Below, one piece after another: positions 1 through 9,363 of a DNA stretch of 64,000 bases (positions within the stretch are counted from its first letter, which is position 1; each line of letters opens with the position of its first letter). The notes under the pieces are model-generated. The model worked only from the letters and a program-made list of their open reading frames with translations, made no database searches and was not told where the DNA came from. The DNA lies in the NCBI GenBank assembly GCA_963750735.1, contig CAVVRY010000007.1, positions 248,001 through 312,000 of the forward strand. The letters are read 5' to 3'. Made by a program: the position numbers and the translations under genes. Source of the DNA: JANTGF01 sp963750735 (GTDB lineage Bacteria; Bacteroidota; Bacteroidia; Bacteroidales; VadinHA17).

Positions 1-120
1 AGCCATAAGGGCAAATATTGCAAACAATGTGGCCGGGTGCGGTAAGGCATTCCCACCTTTTTCAACTACATTAAGAAACCGGGTAGTGAAAGTTTTTTTT
101 TGATTCGGCGGTAGACTCAT
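1..120 (-). CDS. AbgT-family transporter, N-terminal fragment (cut by window edge)
   Basis: An ATG at 120 opens a minus-strand frame that runs off the left edge with no stop (40 codons visible). The peptide has a short polar N-terminus, then a 'VEKGGNALPHPATLFAIFAL' stretch. The 'GN-LPHPATLF' signature at the start of the first membrane helix is typical of AbgT-family transporters (p-aminobenzoyl-glutamate / antifolate efflux type). The family normally has about 500 residues, so most of the gene lies outside. A promoter-like TATCTTTG lies about 24 bp upstream of the start. Substrate cannot be inferred. The family call rests on the first 40 residues only. Confidence 0.75.
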   Translation of the reverse strand, partial: MSLPPNQKKTFTTRFLNVVEKGGNALPHPATLFAIFALMA

Positions 121-143
121 GTTTTTCAAATAATTTATGGTGA

Positions 144-151
144 CAAAGATA
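144..151 (-). promoter_or_regulatory. Bacteroidota -7 box (TATCTTTG) for the AbgT-family gene
   Basis: The minus strand reads TATCTTTG, a match to the Bacteroidota -7 consensus TAnnTTTG, about 24 bases before the ATG at 120. No clear TTTG -33 box is present at the expected distance, so this is a half-site call. Confidence 0.4.
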
Positions 152-238
152 TACTCATTTATCACATTTTAAAGGGAATTGTATACAAACCGCCTGGATT
201 GCAGTGCACCGTAATAAAAACCTGGAAATCTTATTGGT

Positions 239-1033
239 TTAATTTTGCAGAATTAAAGTATCTCTGTCTATTGCCAGTGCACCAAAATACCCAAGTGCAC
301 CATTAGATAAATTGGAATTCGGATTTGCAGGATTTGCAGGATTTCCACCGCCCTGAAAGGTTATAATATCAGACAGCGTGTTGTAATAATCATATACACT
401 GAACTCCATGGATAAAAGCTCTATATAAGCTGTATCCCCCAATTGTAAGGTGGTAAAGAATAGATAGTAATCAATCGTATTTCCATCTATAAATTGATCC
501 TCAACCAGGTAAAGCGCCTCATCCATTTCACCATTTATATAGGCTCTGATCCTGTAATAGTTTGTGGTATCTGGTGGGTCTTTAAAAAAACAATGAATAT
601 AATAGCCAGGGTCAATAAATCCGGCTCCAGGCACATATTCCACTTTCAGAGAATCAATATTCACGACTTGTTCCATATAACTTTCAGCCAAATAATCCTC
701 ACCTTCACTATTCACTTTTAGAGTGTAATGTCTACCTATTTCCCCTTTAATGATTTCAGATTTATATATCCCGTTACTATCCCCCTCTAATACTTCACTA
801 TTACCTGCATCATCACTTATTTCAACAGTCGCATCTGTAACGGGAGGATTAATACCAGGGTTGTAAAAGTCTGTGCTTTTGCTAAGTCGCACCTGATAAG
901 GTCCATCCAAATTGGTAATGGTTCCTTCAATGACAAGTTGAGGAGGGGCATCATTCAAATCAACATTAATAACATCCTCACATGCTATTAACAAGCCAGC
1001 AAGGATCAATGATAATAAAAAGGCTCTATTCAT
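239..1033 (-). CDS. DUF4249 family lipoprotein, partner of the upstream TonB receptor
   Basis: Start chosen at the ATG at 1033 because it gives a proper lipoprotein signal: short N-terminus, hydrophobic core and lipobox-like 'LLIACED'. The longer frame from 1105 puts 24 unlikely residues in front. The mature part begins 'VINVDLNDAPPQLVIEG', the opening typical of DUF4249 proteins, followed by beta-rich sequence ('ATVEISDDAGN', 'GEIGRHYTLKV'). DUF4249 proteins usually sit directly beside TonB-dependent receptors in Bacteroidota and are thought to be surface lipoproteins helping uptake. Here it lies 86 bp behind the receptor at 1120-3450 on the same strand, so co-transcription is likely. The ligand is unknown. 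Confidence 0.85.
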   Translation of the reverse strand: MNRAFLLSLILAGLLIACEDVINVDLNDAPPQLVIEGTITNLDGPYQVRLSKSTDFYNPGINPPVTDATVEISDDAGNSEVLEGDSNGIYKSEIIKGEIGRHYTLKVNSEGEDYLAESYMEQVVNIDSLKVEYVPGAGFIDPGYYIHCFFKDPPDTTNYYRIRAYINGEMDEALYLVEDQFIDGNTIDYYLFFTTLQLGDTAYIELLSMEFSVYDYYNTLSDIITFQGGGNPANPANPNSNLSNGALGYFGALAIDRDTLILQN

Positions 1034-1119
1034 TGTTAATTTACAAAGTCTTCGAATGATATATCCTATATCCGAATTTAAATATTTAAAGTTTAACAAC
1101 TTCATTCTCTCTGCATTTT

Positions 1120-3450
1120 CTAAAACTTAAAATTCCAGGTAACTGAAGGTACTATTGAAAATAAAGACAATCGTACAGCTTCTGTTTTCGTAGGATCATT
1201 CTCGTTTTCTCTGAAACTAATTGCCCATGCGTTTTTACGAGCATATACATTATAAATGGAAAAGTTCCAGCTTGATTCAAATTTCTCTCTTTTCTTTCCC
1301 ATTCTTGTAGCTCCTATATCCAATCTGTTGTATGGAGGCATTCTATACCCATTTCTTTCGGTATACAGATTAACGGTTTTATTTTCAATCTGATATTTTC
1401 CACTTGGAAAAGTTACTGCATTACCAGTATAGTAAACAAAAGTGCCAGAGAATGACCATTTATCATTTAATTCATACATGAGTACAATTGAAACATCATG
1501 GATTCTGTCCTGTTTAGCAGGATATGGCTCACCAGAATTTACACTTTCAAACTTCCTCATTGACTTTGCCAGTGTATAACTTATCCATCCATGAATTTTT
1601 CCAAGATTTTTCTTAACAAGAAATTCAAGTCCGTAGGCCCATCCAGTTCCAAATACAAGCTGTGACTCAACCTTTTCATTCAAAATAATTTCTGCGCCGT
1701 TCTTATAATCAATCTGATTATACATATTCTTATAATATGCTTCAATAGAAGTTTCCCACTCATTATCCTTAAAATTCCTAAAATAACCAATAGCCACCTG
1801 GTCTCCGATTTGTGGTTTCACAATGTTACTGCTGGGTAACCAGATATCTGTTGGGCTTTCTGAACTTGTATTTGAAAGTAAATGAATGTATTGATGGATT
1901 CGATTAAACGACAATTTCAGCGATTGAGTATTGGTTAACCTGAAATTTGCAGTAATCCTGGGTCCGAACCCTGGGTATCGGGTCATTATTTTACCCGGAT
2001 CGTAATGAATACTATCCGTTACATTGCCTGCATCATCATAAGTATAGGCATCGCCCGGGCCTATCATTAAATAATACGAAAATCTAAGTCCATAATCCAA
2101 ATTCAACCATGGAAAAGGCTGAAACTGATGAGAAATATAGGCCACCGGTTCAAGAGCGTACTTTTCCGGCAATTTCAAGTTATTTACCTGGAAGTATTCA
2201 TCTGCAGTAACCTCGCCCGGTATAAAAGTATGATGGATTAATTGACCTCCAAACTTCAGTGTATTTTCCGGATTTATAAAATACTGAAAATCTTCTTTCA
2301 GACTGAAATCTCTTATAGATGAAATAATATCCAGTTTATTATCCCCTTCTAATATTTTAACAACATAGTTATAATTACTGTAGATGAAAGTACTGTTCAG
2401 GAACAACTTATTGCTAAAAAGATGGTTCCAACGAAATGTTGCAGTGGTGTTGCCCCATTCAATTCCAAATCTGTCCTGGAAGAGAAACTTGTCCCTTCCA
2501 AAATACCCGGATAAATAAATTCTATCGTTTTCACCCAGTTTATAATTCGCTTTTAAATTCAAGTCATAAAAGAAAAGAGTGTTGTTATTTATGAGTGTAT
2601 CTCTGGAGAACTTTAGAAATAAATCAGCATATGTCCTTCTGCCCGTGATTAAAAAGGAGCCTTTATCCTTAACAATTGGTCCCTCAAACATTAAACGCGA
2701 AGCTATTAATCCAATACCGCCTGATATATGGTATTTTCGATTATTCCCATTCTTCATATTAATATCCAGAACAGATGAAATCCTCCCTCCATATTCAGCT
2801 GGAATTCCACCTTTATAAAGTTTAATATCATTAATGGCATCGGAGTTAAAGACAGAGAAAAAACCCAAAAGATGTGAAGGATTGTATACGTTTGCCTCAT
2901 CTAATAAAAGAAGGTTTTGGCCAGCATCTCCACCCCTGACATAATAACCGGTGCTTCCTTCACCTGATGCCTGCACTCCGGGAAGAAGTTGGATGGTTTT
3001 TAAGATATCCTGTTCACCAAATAATACAGGAATAGATCTTATTTCTTTTACTGATAATTTTGTTACACTCATTTCCGGGGAACGAACATTTGCATCCGGG
3101 CTTGATCCCTTTACAACTACTTCCTCAATTTGTTTAGTAGTGGCTTGCAATTCAACATCCTGCTTAAGATCGCTGGTAAGGTCAATGCTTATTTCTTTAG
3201 TCTCAAAACCAAGGAAGGCAAATACCACAGAATATTTTCCGGAAGGAAGTGTAAGAGAATAAAAACCGTATGCATTGGCTGCAGCCCCTCTTTCTATAGA
3301 TTTTACATACACTGTTGCTCCAATCAACACTTCACCGCTTTCCTGATCAAGAATAGTCCCACTTAGGGTATGGTTTTCCTGACTTAATCCTTTCGGAACA
3401 ACAGAATACAGCAAAACAGCAATGAGTTGTATAGTAAGTAGAAGTTTCAA
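1120..3450 (-). CDS. TonB-dependent outer-membrane receptor with carboxypeptidase-regulatory-like N-terminus
   Basis: 776 residues. A signal peptide (about residues 1-23, ending 'GLSQ') is followed by a carboxypeptidase-D regulatory-like beta domain ('LSGTILDQESGEVLIGATVYV', about 28-110) and a TonB plug (about 125-230, with 'GDAGQNLLLLDEANVYNP' and 'GGIPAEYGGRISSVLDI'). The rest is a beta-barrel ending in 'SVTWNFKF', with the aromatic C-terminus expected for BamA-dependent insertion. It imports an unknown ligand across the outer membrane using TonB/ExbBD energy. It probably forms an operon with the DUF4249 lipoprotein at 239-1033. This is the non-SusC class of Bacteroidota receptor: no SusD partner is adjacent. 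Confidence 0.9.
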   Translation of the reverse strand: MKLLLTIQLIAVLLYSVVPKGLSQENHTLSGTILDQESGEVLIGATVYVKSIERGAAANAYGFYSLTLPSGKYSVVFAFLGFETKEISIDLTSDLKQDVELQATTKQIEEVVVKGSSPDANVRSPEMSVTKLSVKEIRSIPVLFGEQDILKTIQLLPGVQASGEGSTGYYVRGGDAGQNLLLLDEANVYNPSHLLGFFSVFNSDAINDIKLYKGGIPAEYGGRISSVLDINMKNGNNRKYHISGGIGLIASRLMFEGPIVKDKGSFLITGRRTYADLFLKFSRDTLINNNTLFFYDLNLKANYKLGENDRIYLSGYFGRDKFLFQDRFGIEWGNTTATFRWNHLFSNKLFLNSTFIYSNYNYVVKILEGDNKLDIISSIRDFSLKEDFQYFINPENTLKFGGQLIHHTFIPGEVTADEYFQVNNLKLPEKYALEPVAYISHQFQPFPWLNLDYGLRFSYYLMIGPGDAYTYDDAGNVTDSIHYDPGKIMTRYPGFGPRITANFRLTNTQSLKLSFNRIHQYIHLLSNTSSESPTDIWLPSSNIVKPQIGDQVAIGYFRNFKDNEWETSIEAYYKNMYNQIDYKNGAEIILNEKVESQLVFGTGWAYGLEFLVKKNLGKIHGWISYTLAKSMRKFESVNSGEPYPAKQDRIHDVSIVLMYELNDKWSFSGTFVYYTGNAVTFPSGKYQIENKTVNLYTERNGYRMPPYNRLDIGATRMGKKREKFESSWNFSIYNVYARKNAWAISFRENENDPTKTEAVRLSLFSIVPSVTWNFKF

Positions 3451-3473
3451 AATTTTAACAAGAATTAAGTCGA

Positions 3474-3481
3474 CAAAGTTA
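3474..3481 (-). promoter_or_regulatory. Bacteroidota -7 box (TAACTTTG) for the TonB receptor/DUF4249 operon
   Basis: The minus strand reads TAACTTTG, matching TAnnTTTG, 24 bp before the receptor ATG at 3450. The upstream -33 region has no clear TTTG. Confidence 0.4.
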
Positions 3482-3615
3482 GCAAAAACTACATGAGGCC
3501 ACTCTAAAAATAAATGACTAAAAAAATTGAATAAAAAATTACCCTCAATACAATTCTTAATATCTTTAGCCTCAAGTATTAGATTGAATATTTTAAAAGT
3601 CCTCGAACATTAGAT

Positions 3616-5841
3616 ATGCCACAAGACAACCATAAAAAGACATTTGGAACAGCTCCGGTGTTCTTTACAGCTATTTCAACGATATTGGGTGCCATTTTAT
3701 TTTTGCGTTTTGGATATGGTATAGGAACCCTCGGCTTCATGGGTATAGCCCTCATAATTGTAGTCGGGCATTTAGTTGCCATTCCAACTGCAATGGCCAT
3801 ATCAGAAATTGCTACCAATGAGAAAGTTGAGGGAGGTGGTGAATATTTTATAATTTCCCGTTCCTTTGGTTTAAATATCGGAGCTACAATTGGCATTTCC
3901 CTCTTCTTTTCTCAGGCTATAAGTGTGGCATTTTACATTATTGCTTTTACTGAAGCTTTTGAACCACTATTTAATTTCGTAAAGGAAAAATATGATTTTA
4001 TCCTTCCAAGGCAGGTTATAAGTGTTCCAGCCTTAATACTGCTATCATGGGTAATGATAAAAAAAGGAGCAAACATTGGTGTAACTGCTCTTTATGTTGT
4101 TGTGGCAATACTTTTTATTTCTCTTACTTTTTTCTTTCTCGGAAAAACTGAGTTCATGGAAACAGCTAATCGTAGCATTCTTTCCGGATCTTTTAGGAAT
4201 ATGAATCAGTTTTTCCTGGTTTTCGCCATTATCTTCCCTGCTTTTACAGGGATGACAGCCGGAGTAGGACTTTCTGGTGACCTAAAAAACCCTTCAAAAT
4301 CAATCCCAATAGGGACACTATTAGCCACATTTTCCGGAATGATAATATACTTTTTCATATCCTGGAAATTAAATATTTCAGCCTCACCTGAGGATCTGGT
4401 TAATGATCAGCTGGTAATGAGAAGGGTGGCTCTCTATGGACCAATAATTATTCCTTTAGGACTTGCTGCATCGACTATATCGTCTGCTTTGGGATCAATT
4501 ATGGTTGCGCCAAGAACCCTGCAAGCACTTGGTGGGGACCGATCATTTCCATCAACCAAAATAAATAATTTCTTATCGTCAGGTAAAGGTGAAACAAAAG
4601 AACCTTACAATAGCACCATCGTTACCAGTGCAATTGCTCTAATTTTTGTTGTTCTAGGAGATGTAAATGCTGTAGCCGGGATAATAACTATGTTTTTTAT
4701 GGTTACTTATGGAACAATTTGCCTTATTTCATTTTTACATCATTTTGGTGCTGACCCTTCGTACAGACCTTCATTTCGTTCGAGATGGTTTATCTCTCTT
4801 GCAGGTTTTCTGTTCAGTGTGATTCTTATGGTTAAGATTGATACTCTATATGCATTTCTAGCATTTGGGGTAATAATTCTTATTTATCTTTTTATAAACA
4901 ATTATCATAAAAGCCGCGGAGGAATTGAGGTGATTTTCCAGTCTGCTATCTTTCAAATAAATCGAAACATTCAGGTTTATCTACAAAAGTCGAAGAAAAT
5001 TGGAAGCAAAAGAAAATGGAGGCCGGCTGCTGTTTGCGTTTCTGAAGACAGTTTTATAAGAGATGATGCATTTAGATTGCTCGATTGGATTTCATACAGA
5101 TATGGATTTGGAACCTATATTCATCTAATTGAAGGCTATTATTCCACAGCAACACACAAGGAAGCCAAGGTTGTCATGGACAGACTAATTGATAAATCTG
5201 AAAAGGAAAATTCTCATTTGTATATTGATACTATTATTTCGCCTTCATTCACATCTGCTATTGCTCAAATAATACAACTACCAGGTATCTCAGGGATGGA
5301 AAACAATATGATTCTGTTTGAATACAGTAAAAGCGATACCCGGAAGCTCGACAGAATAATTGAAAATTACTCGCTTGTTAGATCTGGAAATTATGATGTT
5401 TGTGTGTTGGGATCCTCAAAAAAGGAAATCGTATATAAGAACGGGATTCACTTGTGGACCAATAACTATGATCAGGAGAATATGAACCTGATGATATTGC
5501 TAAGCTATATTATCTTGAACCATCCAGACTGGAGTAAAGGTTTGATAAAAATATTTCTTGTTTGTAAAGAGGAGGAACATGAAGAAACTAAGAAGGATAT
5601 CATCAATCTTGTGAAGGAAGGACGCTTACCTATTGCTGCAAAAAACATTGAAGTAATTATTAGAAATCCGAATGTAAATATTCGGGAAATAATTAATGAA
5701 AAGTCGAAGGATGCTGGTTTAACTTTAATTGGATTTAATGGTGAGCACCTGAAACATGATAAGGTCGACTTATTTAAAGGTTTTGATGGTATTGGCAATG
5801 TATTATTTGTAAATGCAAAAGACAAAAAAACAATTAACTAG
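3616..5841 (+). CDS. SLC12-like (APC superfamily) cation/amino-acid transporter with cytosolic C-terminal domain
   Basis: 741 residues. The N-terminal ~445 residues contain about twelve hydrophobic segments beginning 'FGTAPVFFTAISTILGAILF'. The 'STILGAILFLRFG' helix and later 'FPAFTGMTAGVGLSGDLKNP' are characteristic of the cation-chloride-cotransporter (SLC12) branch of the APC superfamily. The ~290-residue C-terminus is soluble and begins near 'RNIQVYLQKSKK'. It contains alternating beta/alpha sequence like the regulatory C-domain of SLC12 proteins. The gene is divergent from the TonB operon across a 165 bp spacer and is followed after 55 bp by the phosphodiesterase gene. Bacterial members are poorly characterised; transport of amino acids or K/Cl are both possible. 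Confidence 0.8.
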   Translation: MPQDNHKKTFGTAPVFFTAISTILGAILFLRFGYGIGTLGFMGIALIIVVGHLVAIPTAMAISEIATNEKVEGGGEYFIISRSFGLNIGATIGISLFFSQAISVAFYIIAFTEAFEPLFNFVKEKYDFILPRQVISVPALILLSWVMIKKGANIGVTALYVVVAILFISLTFFFLGKTEFMETANRSILSGSFRNMNQFFLVFAIIFPAFTGMTAGVGLSGDLKNPSKSIPIGTLLATFSGMIIYFFISWKLNISASPEDLVNDQLVMRRVALYGPIIIPLGLAASTISSALGSIMVAPRTLQALGGDRSFPSTKINNFLSSGKGETKEPYNSTIVTSAIALIFVVLGDVNAVAGIITMFFMVTYGTICLISFLHHFGADPSYRPSFRSRWFISLAGFLFSVILMVKIDTLYAFLAFGVIILIYLFINNYHKSRGGIEVIFQSAIFQINRNIQVYLQKSKKIGSKRKWRPAAVCVSEDSFIRDDAFRLLDWISYRYGFGTYIHLIEGYYSTATHKEAKVVMDRLIDKSEKENSHLYIDTIISPSFTSAIAQIIQLPGISGMENNMILFEYSKSDTRKLDRIIENYSLVRSGNYDVCVLGSSKKEIVYKNGIHLWTNNYDQENMNLMILLSYIILNHPDWSKGLIKIFLVCKEEEHEETKKDIINLVKEGRLPIAAKNIEVIIRNPNVNIREIINEKSKDAGLTLIGFNGEHLKHDKVDLFKGFDGIGNVLFVNAKDKKTIN

Positions 5842-5896
5842 AGGGTTTATATAAGTTAAATGGATTGAATTTAAATAGAAGTTAATATTTAAAAAT

Positions 5897-7139
5897 ATGA
5901 AATCTTTAAACATATATATTGTAAGTATTATTTTTCTTCAGGCCATCTTTATTTCAGGTTGCCAGGAAAGAGCATCTTATAATTCTGAAAAGGAGCCCTC
6001 CTATCTGATAATGCTATCGATGGATGGATTCAGGTGGGATTATACAGAGGCATTTCATACACCCAACTTTGACAAAATTGCCTCCAAAGGCACCAAGGCC
6101 AAGTCGTTGAAGCCCAGTTTTCCAACCAAAACATTCCCAAATCACTATACAATTGTTACAGGGCTTTATCCTGATCATCATGGCATAGTAAACAATAGTT
6201 TTTACGATCCGGAAATGGATAAATCATACTCCATATCAGACAGAGCTTCAGTTGAAAATCCGGATTTTTATGGTGGCGAGCCAATTTGGGTAACAGCTGA
6301 AAAGCAGGGTGTTAAATCAGCATCATTTTTCTGGGTAGGATCTGAAGCACCTGTAATGGGAATGTACCCGGGTATATGGAAACCCTATGACCACTCATTT
6401 CCATTTCATCAACGAATTGATACTGTAATAGCCTGGCTCCAATTGCCAGAGAAAGAACAGGCCCCATCTAATTACCTGGTATGTAAACGAGCCTGACAGT
6501 AAAGGTCATTATCTTGGTCCAAAGAATCCGGAGTTAGGTAAGACTATTACCTACCTTGACAGCTTACTAGGTATATTTATGGACAAACTGGAGCAACTTG
6601 ACATTTCAGAGAATATCAATGTTATTGTAACATCAGACCATGGAATGGGAGAAACTTCCTCCACAAGGTGGGTAAATCTGCATGAGTATCTTGATACTTC
6701 ATGGTTTAAAGTTATTGTTGGTGGTAATCCAAATTATAACCTTTTCGCACATCCCGAGCACTATAATGAAGCTCGGGAAGCTTTAAAAAGTGTACCCCAT
6801 ACTATGACCCTGGAGGCAGGAGAAGCACCAGAACGTTTTCATTATGGAACAAATCCTCGCACAGGAGATTTTACCTTAAGTGCAGATTCATCATGGATTA
6901 TTTCATGGCGTAAATCACCTCCACCCTTTACCGGGGGGAGTCATGGCTATGATAATAGGAATACTGATATGCATGCAATATTTTATGCCTACGGTCCAGC
7001 TTTTAAAAAAGCATATAGTCATCCAACATTTGATAACATAGACATTTATCCACTAATTTGTGAAATTCTAAAATTGAAATCTGCCCCTGTTGATGGAAAC
7101 CTGGATAATGTAAGAGATATGCTAGTGAATTCGAAATAG
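5897..7139 (+). pseudogene. Type I phosphodiesterase/nucleotide pyrophosphatase (NPP/ENPP) lipoprotein, frameshifted
   Basis: The first frame (5897-6496) encodes a lipoprotein signal with Cys22, metal-site Asp43 ('LSMDGFRWD') and the NPP nucleophile motif 'FPTKTFPNHYT' (Thr79). It then runs to an early stop. The next frame resumes without loss: 'PHLITWYVNEPDSKGHYLGP' from 6462, then 'TSDHGMG' and the late 'GGSHGYDN' His ligand, ending at 7139. All alkaline-phosphatase-superfamily zinc ligands are therefore present, split by one extra base in the GGCCCC run at about 6459-6465. Removing one base there gives a single ORF of about 413 codons. Intact homologues cleave nucleotide or lipid phosphodiesters in the periplasm. 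It could be a recent pseudogene or a consensus error. The domain call is strong; functional status is unknown. Confidence 0.88.
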
Positions 7140-7155
7140 GGAATAAAAACAAATT

Positions 7156-9120
7156 CTAATACTCATCAAAGAAATAGTGATACCTGTCAATCTCAGGCCG
7201 TGAAGGAAAATTAATCTCCTCCTCCCTGAAATCCTGAGTATACCTAAGTAAAAATAATTTTTGGTTCATAGCCCCATAGCCAAAGTTTATTCTCTTAAAT
7301 CTTAGATCAGTAATCAGATAGTCTGCTTTATGATTATGAAAACATCTCATGAATTCGTCACCATAAATACCTATTCCTGTCAGAAAGTAATTCATGACAT
7401 CATACCCTATCCATGCAAAACTATAAGGAGCTGGCTCAGTATTGAACTGTTTCCTATACCTTTTTAATATACTCTGGACATTGCTCCGGGAATAATCCAG
7501 GAAATATGGAGTTAAGATAAATACATCCATGCTATGATAATAATCAAGCTGAATATTCCGAAACTGTTGCCATTCAGGAAAACCATAGACTTTGAGATCG
7601 TAATTCTTTGACAGGGCAAATATTTTTGCAAGCACTTCGCTTACAAATGTTTCTCTTTCGGAAACAACTATGATTGTATTTGCCTCTGTTTTTAAAAGAG
7701 CGTCCTTAATTTCATTTATTGTATCTCTTCGGGCCCGGTTTTCAGAAAAAAACACTTCTTTCAGGCTTATATCCTCGAGTGGACCATATTGCCTTAATGA
7801 ATCCATAAGCGTCCATTTAAAACTTTCCACTTTATCTTTTTCAATTGAGTCTCCTGCATGGACAAGTACTATATTCTTATTATAATCTGTAGCAACAATT
7901 CCTGATAAAACAGCATTTTCAACTGAATTGGATGGATTGGCCTCAAATAATGATTGATTCGCCCTTAATAAGTCTTCCTTTTGAACAAAAGGTGAAACAA
8001 TGGGGATATTCCTGGTGCTTAAATAATCTGATATAATCGACAAGTTCATTGAATATACCGGCCCGATTATTAAATCCATATCTTCAAGTACCCTGCTCCT
8101 TGCAAGTTCCTCAACTTTCCGGGGATCCTGGTCTGTATCAAACACATATAAATCAATGCTCATGCCTCTGCTTCGGATATCCTCCATTGCCATTAAGGCA
8201 CCTTCATAAAAATCTATAAACCTTAGGCTTTTATTATATATCCAGTTTTTATCCCTTGGAGTAATCTTTTTTATTGCATTCCCATACTGATCAGTTCTAC
8301 TGGAATCAACAATCTCTCTTTCATTGTTTTCATCCAGGTATAAAGGCAATAACATGGCCACTTTTACTGAATTGTTGAAAAACACTTGTGGTTCAGTTTC
8401 ACACAAAGTATCTTTCATTTCTTCCAGCTCCATGATAGTTGTATCAGGCTTAACTGCAAATAACTGCTGAGTGTATACAGTTCTGGGTACTTGGATGACA
8501 TCACCAACCTGAAGACCTTTTTTCAAATTTTCATTGGCCTTTTTAAGCTTTCTTATACTTATATCGAACTTTTTTGACAACGAATACCAGGTTTCCTTAT
8601 ACTCCACTCTATAATACAGATATCTATCATCCTGAACGGAAAAATCCTGTTTATCAGGTTGAAAATCTATCCGTGGTATTTTAATGATAGCATTGGTTGG
8701 TATATTGTTCATGTCCAGTTCAGGATTCATTTCTTCAATTTCCTTAATGGAAATATTATAATGTTTGGAAATGGAATAAAATGTTTCTCCAGGCTCCACC
8801 TTATGCAAAATAAAACCTTCCGAACTTGCAGCAAAAAATTCTTCCTCAGTACTTTCAGGAATTTTCAATACCTGCCCGGGCTGAAGGCCAACAATAATTG
8901 CCGGGTTCTCTTTTGAGAGAACTTTGGGTGAAACATAATAGGCTTTACAAATTGAGTATACAGTTTCTCCTTTTTTTACAACATGAATAAAATATACTTT
9001 TCCTTCAATTAAAACTTTTTCAGTTGACCGGTTTATCTGAACCTCCGATTCCTGTGAAAAAACAGCAGTATTAATAAGTAAGAAAAAGGAAATGGCTAGC
9101 AAATAACGATGGCTTATCAT
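7156..9120 (-). CDS. LysM-repeat protein fused to a type 1 periplasmic-binding-like domain
   Basis: Start set at the ATG at 9120, which gives a good signal peptide ('ISHRYLLAISFFLLINTAVFSQ'); the ATG at 9165 would add 15 residues before it. Three LysM modules follow in the first ~215 residues: 'HVVKKGETVYSICKAYYVSP', 'HKVEPGETFYSISKHYNIS' and 'YRVEYKETWYSLSKKFDIS'. From 'VKVAMLLPLYLDENNE' onward the ~400-residue C-terminal half looks like a periplasmic-binding-protein type 1 fold ('DLIIGPVYSMNLSIISDYL', 'NIVLVHAGDS'). The protein would bind peptidoglycan and carry a sensor or scaffold domain in the periplasm. Similar fusions recur in Bacteroidota; no ligand or role is established here. The gene is convergent with the NPP gene. 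Confidence 0.85.
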   Translation of the reverse strand: MISHRYLLAISFFLLINTAVFSQESEVQINRSTEKVLIEGKVYFIHVVKKGETVYSICKAYYVSPKVLSKENPAIIVGLQPGQVLKIPESTEEEFFAASSEGFILHKVEPGETFYSISKHYNISIKEIEEMNPELDMNNIPTNAIIKIPRIDFQPDKQDFSVQDDRYLYYRVEYKETWYSLSKKFDISIRKLKKANENLKKGLQVGDVIQVPRTVYTQQLFAVKPDTTIMELEEMKDTLCETEPQVFFNNSVKVAMLLPLYLDENNEREIVDSSRTDQYGNAIKKITPRDKNWIYNKSLRFIDFYEGALMAMEDIRSRGMSIDLYVFDTDQDPRKVEELARSRVLEDMDLIIGPVYSMNLSIISDYLSTRNIPIVSPFVQKEDLLRANQSLFEANPSNSVENAVLSGIVATDYNKNIVLVHAGDSIEKDKVESFKWTLMDSLRQYGPLEDISLKEVFFSENRARRDTINEIKDALLKTEANTIIVVSERETFVSEVLAKIFALSKNYDLKVYGFPEWQQFRNIQLDYYHSMDVFILTPYFLDYSRSNVQSILKRYRKQFNTEPAPYSFAWIGYDVMNYFLTGIGIYGDEFMRCFHNHKADYLITDLRFKRINFGYGAMNQKLFLLRYTQDFREEEINFPSRPEIDRYHYFFDEY

Positions 9121-9153
9121 TCTGTTGGTTAAAAGAAGAACATAAAATTTTGA

Positions 9154-9184
9154 CAAATTTAACAAGACATTCGGTAATTCAAAA
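9154..9184 (-). promoter_or_regulatory. Bacteroidota promoter for the LysM/binding-protein gene
   Basis: The minus strand has TTTTG (9184-9180), an 18 bp spacer and TAAATTTG (9161-9154), close to the TTTG-N19-TAnnTTTG consensus. It sits 34 bp upstream of the ATG at 9120, which also supports that start over the ATG at 9165, since the 9165 codon would lie inside the promoter. Confidence 0.6.
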
Positions 9185-9363
9185 CCATTTTGTCAAGTCA
9201 AATATTGTGTAATAGACCTAAAAAAGAATTATTCAAGAACTTTTACTGCATGAATCAGTAAAAATATTCCTTTTATCAAAAATATTTTGTGAGGGACTCT
9301 AATTATTTGTATCTTAATTTCCTTTAATAATTATCTATTTTTCAGTTCAATACTTTTCAAAAA

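Noticed and set aside
5505..5825. Opposite-strand ORF within the SLC12-like gene
   Set aside because: Shadow of the transporter C-terminal domain; no family features.
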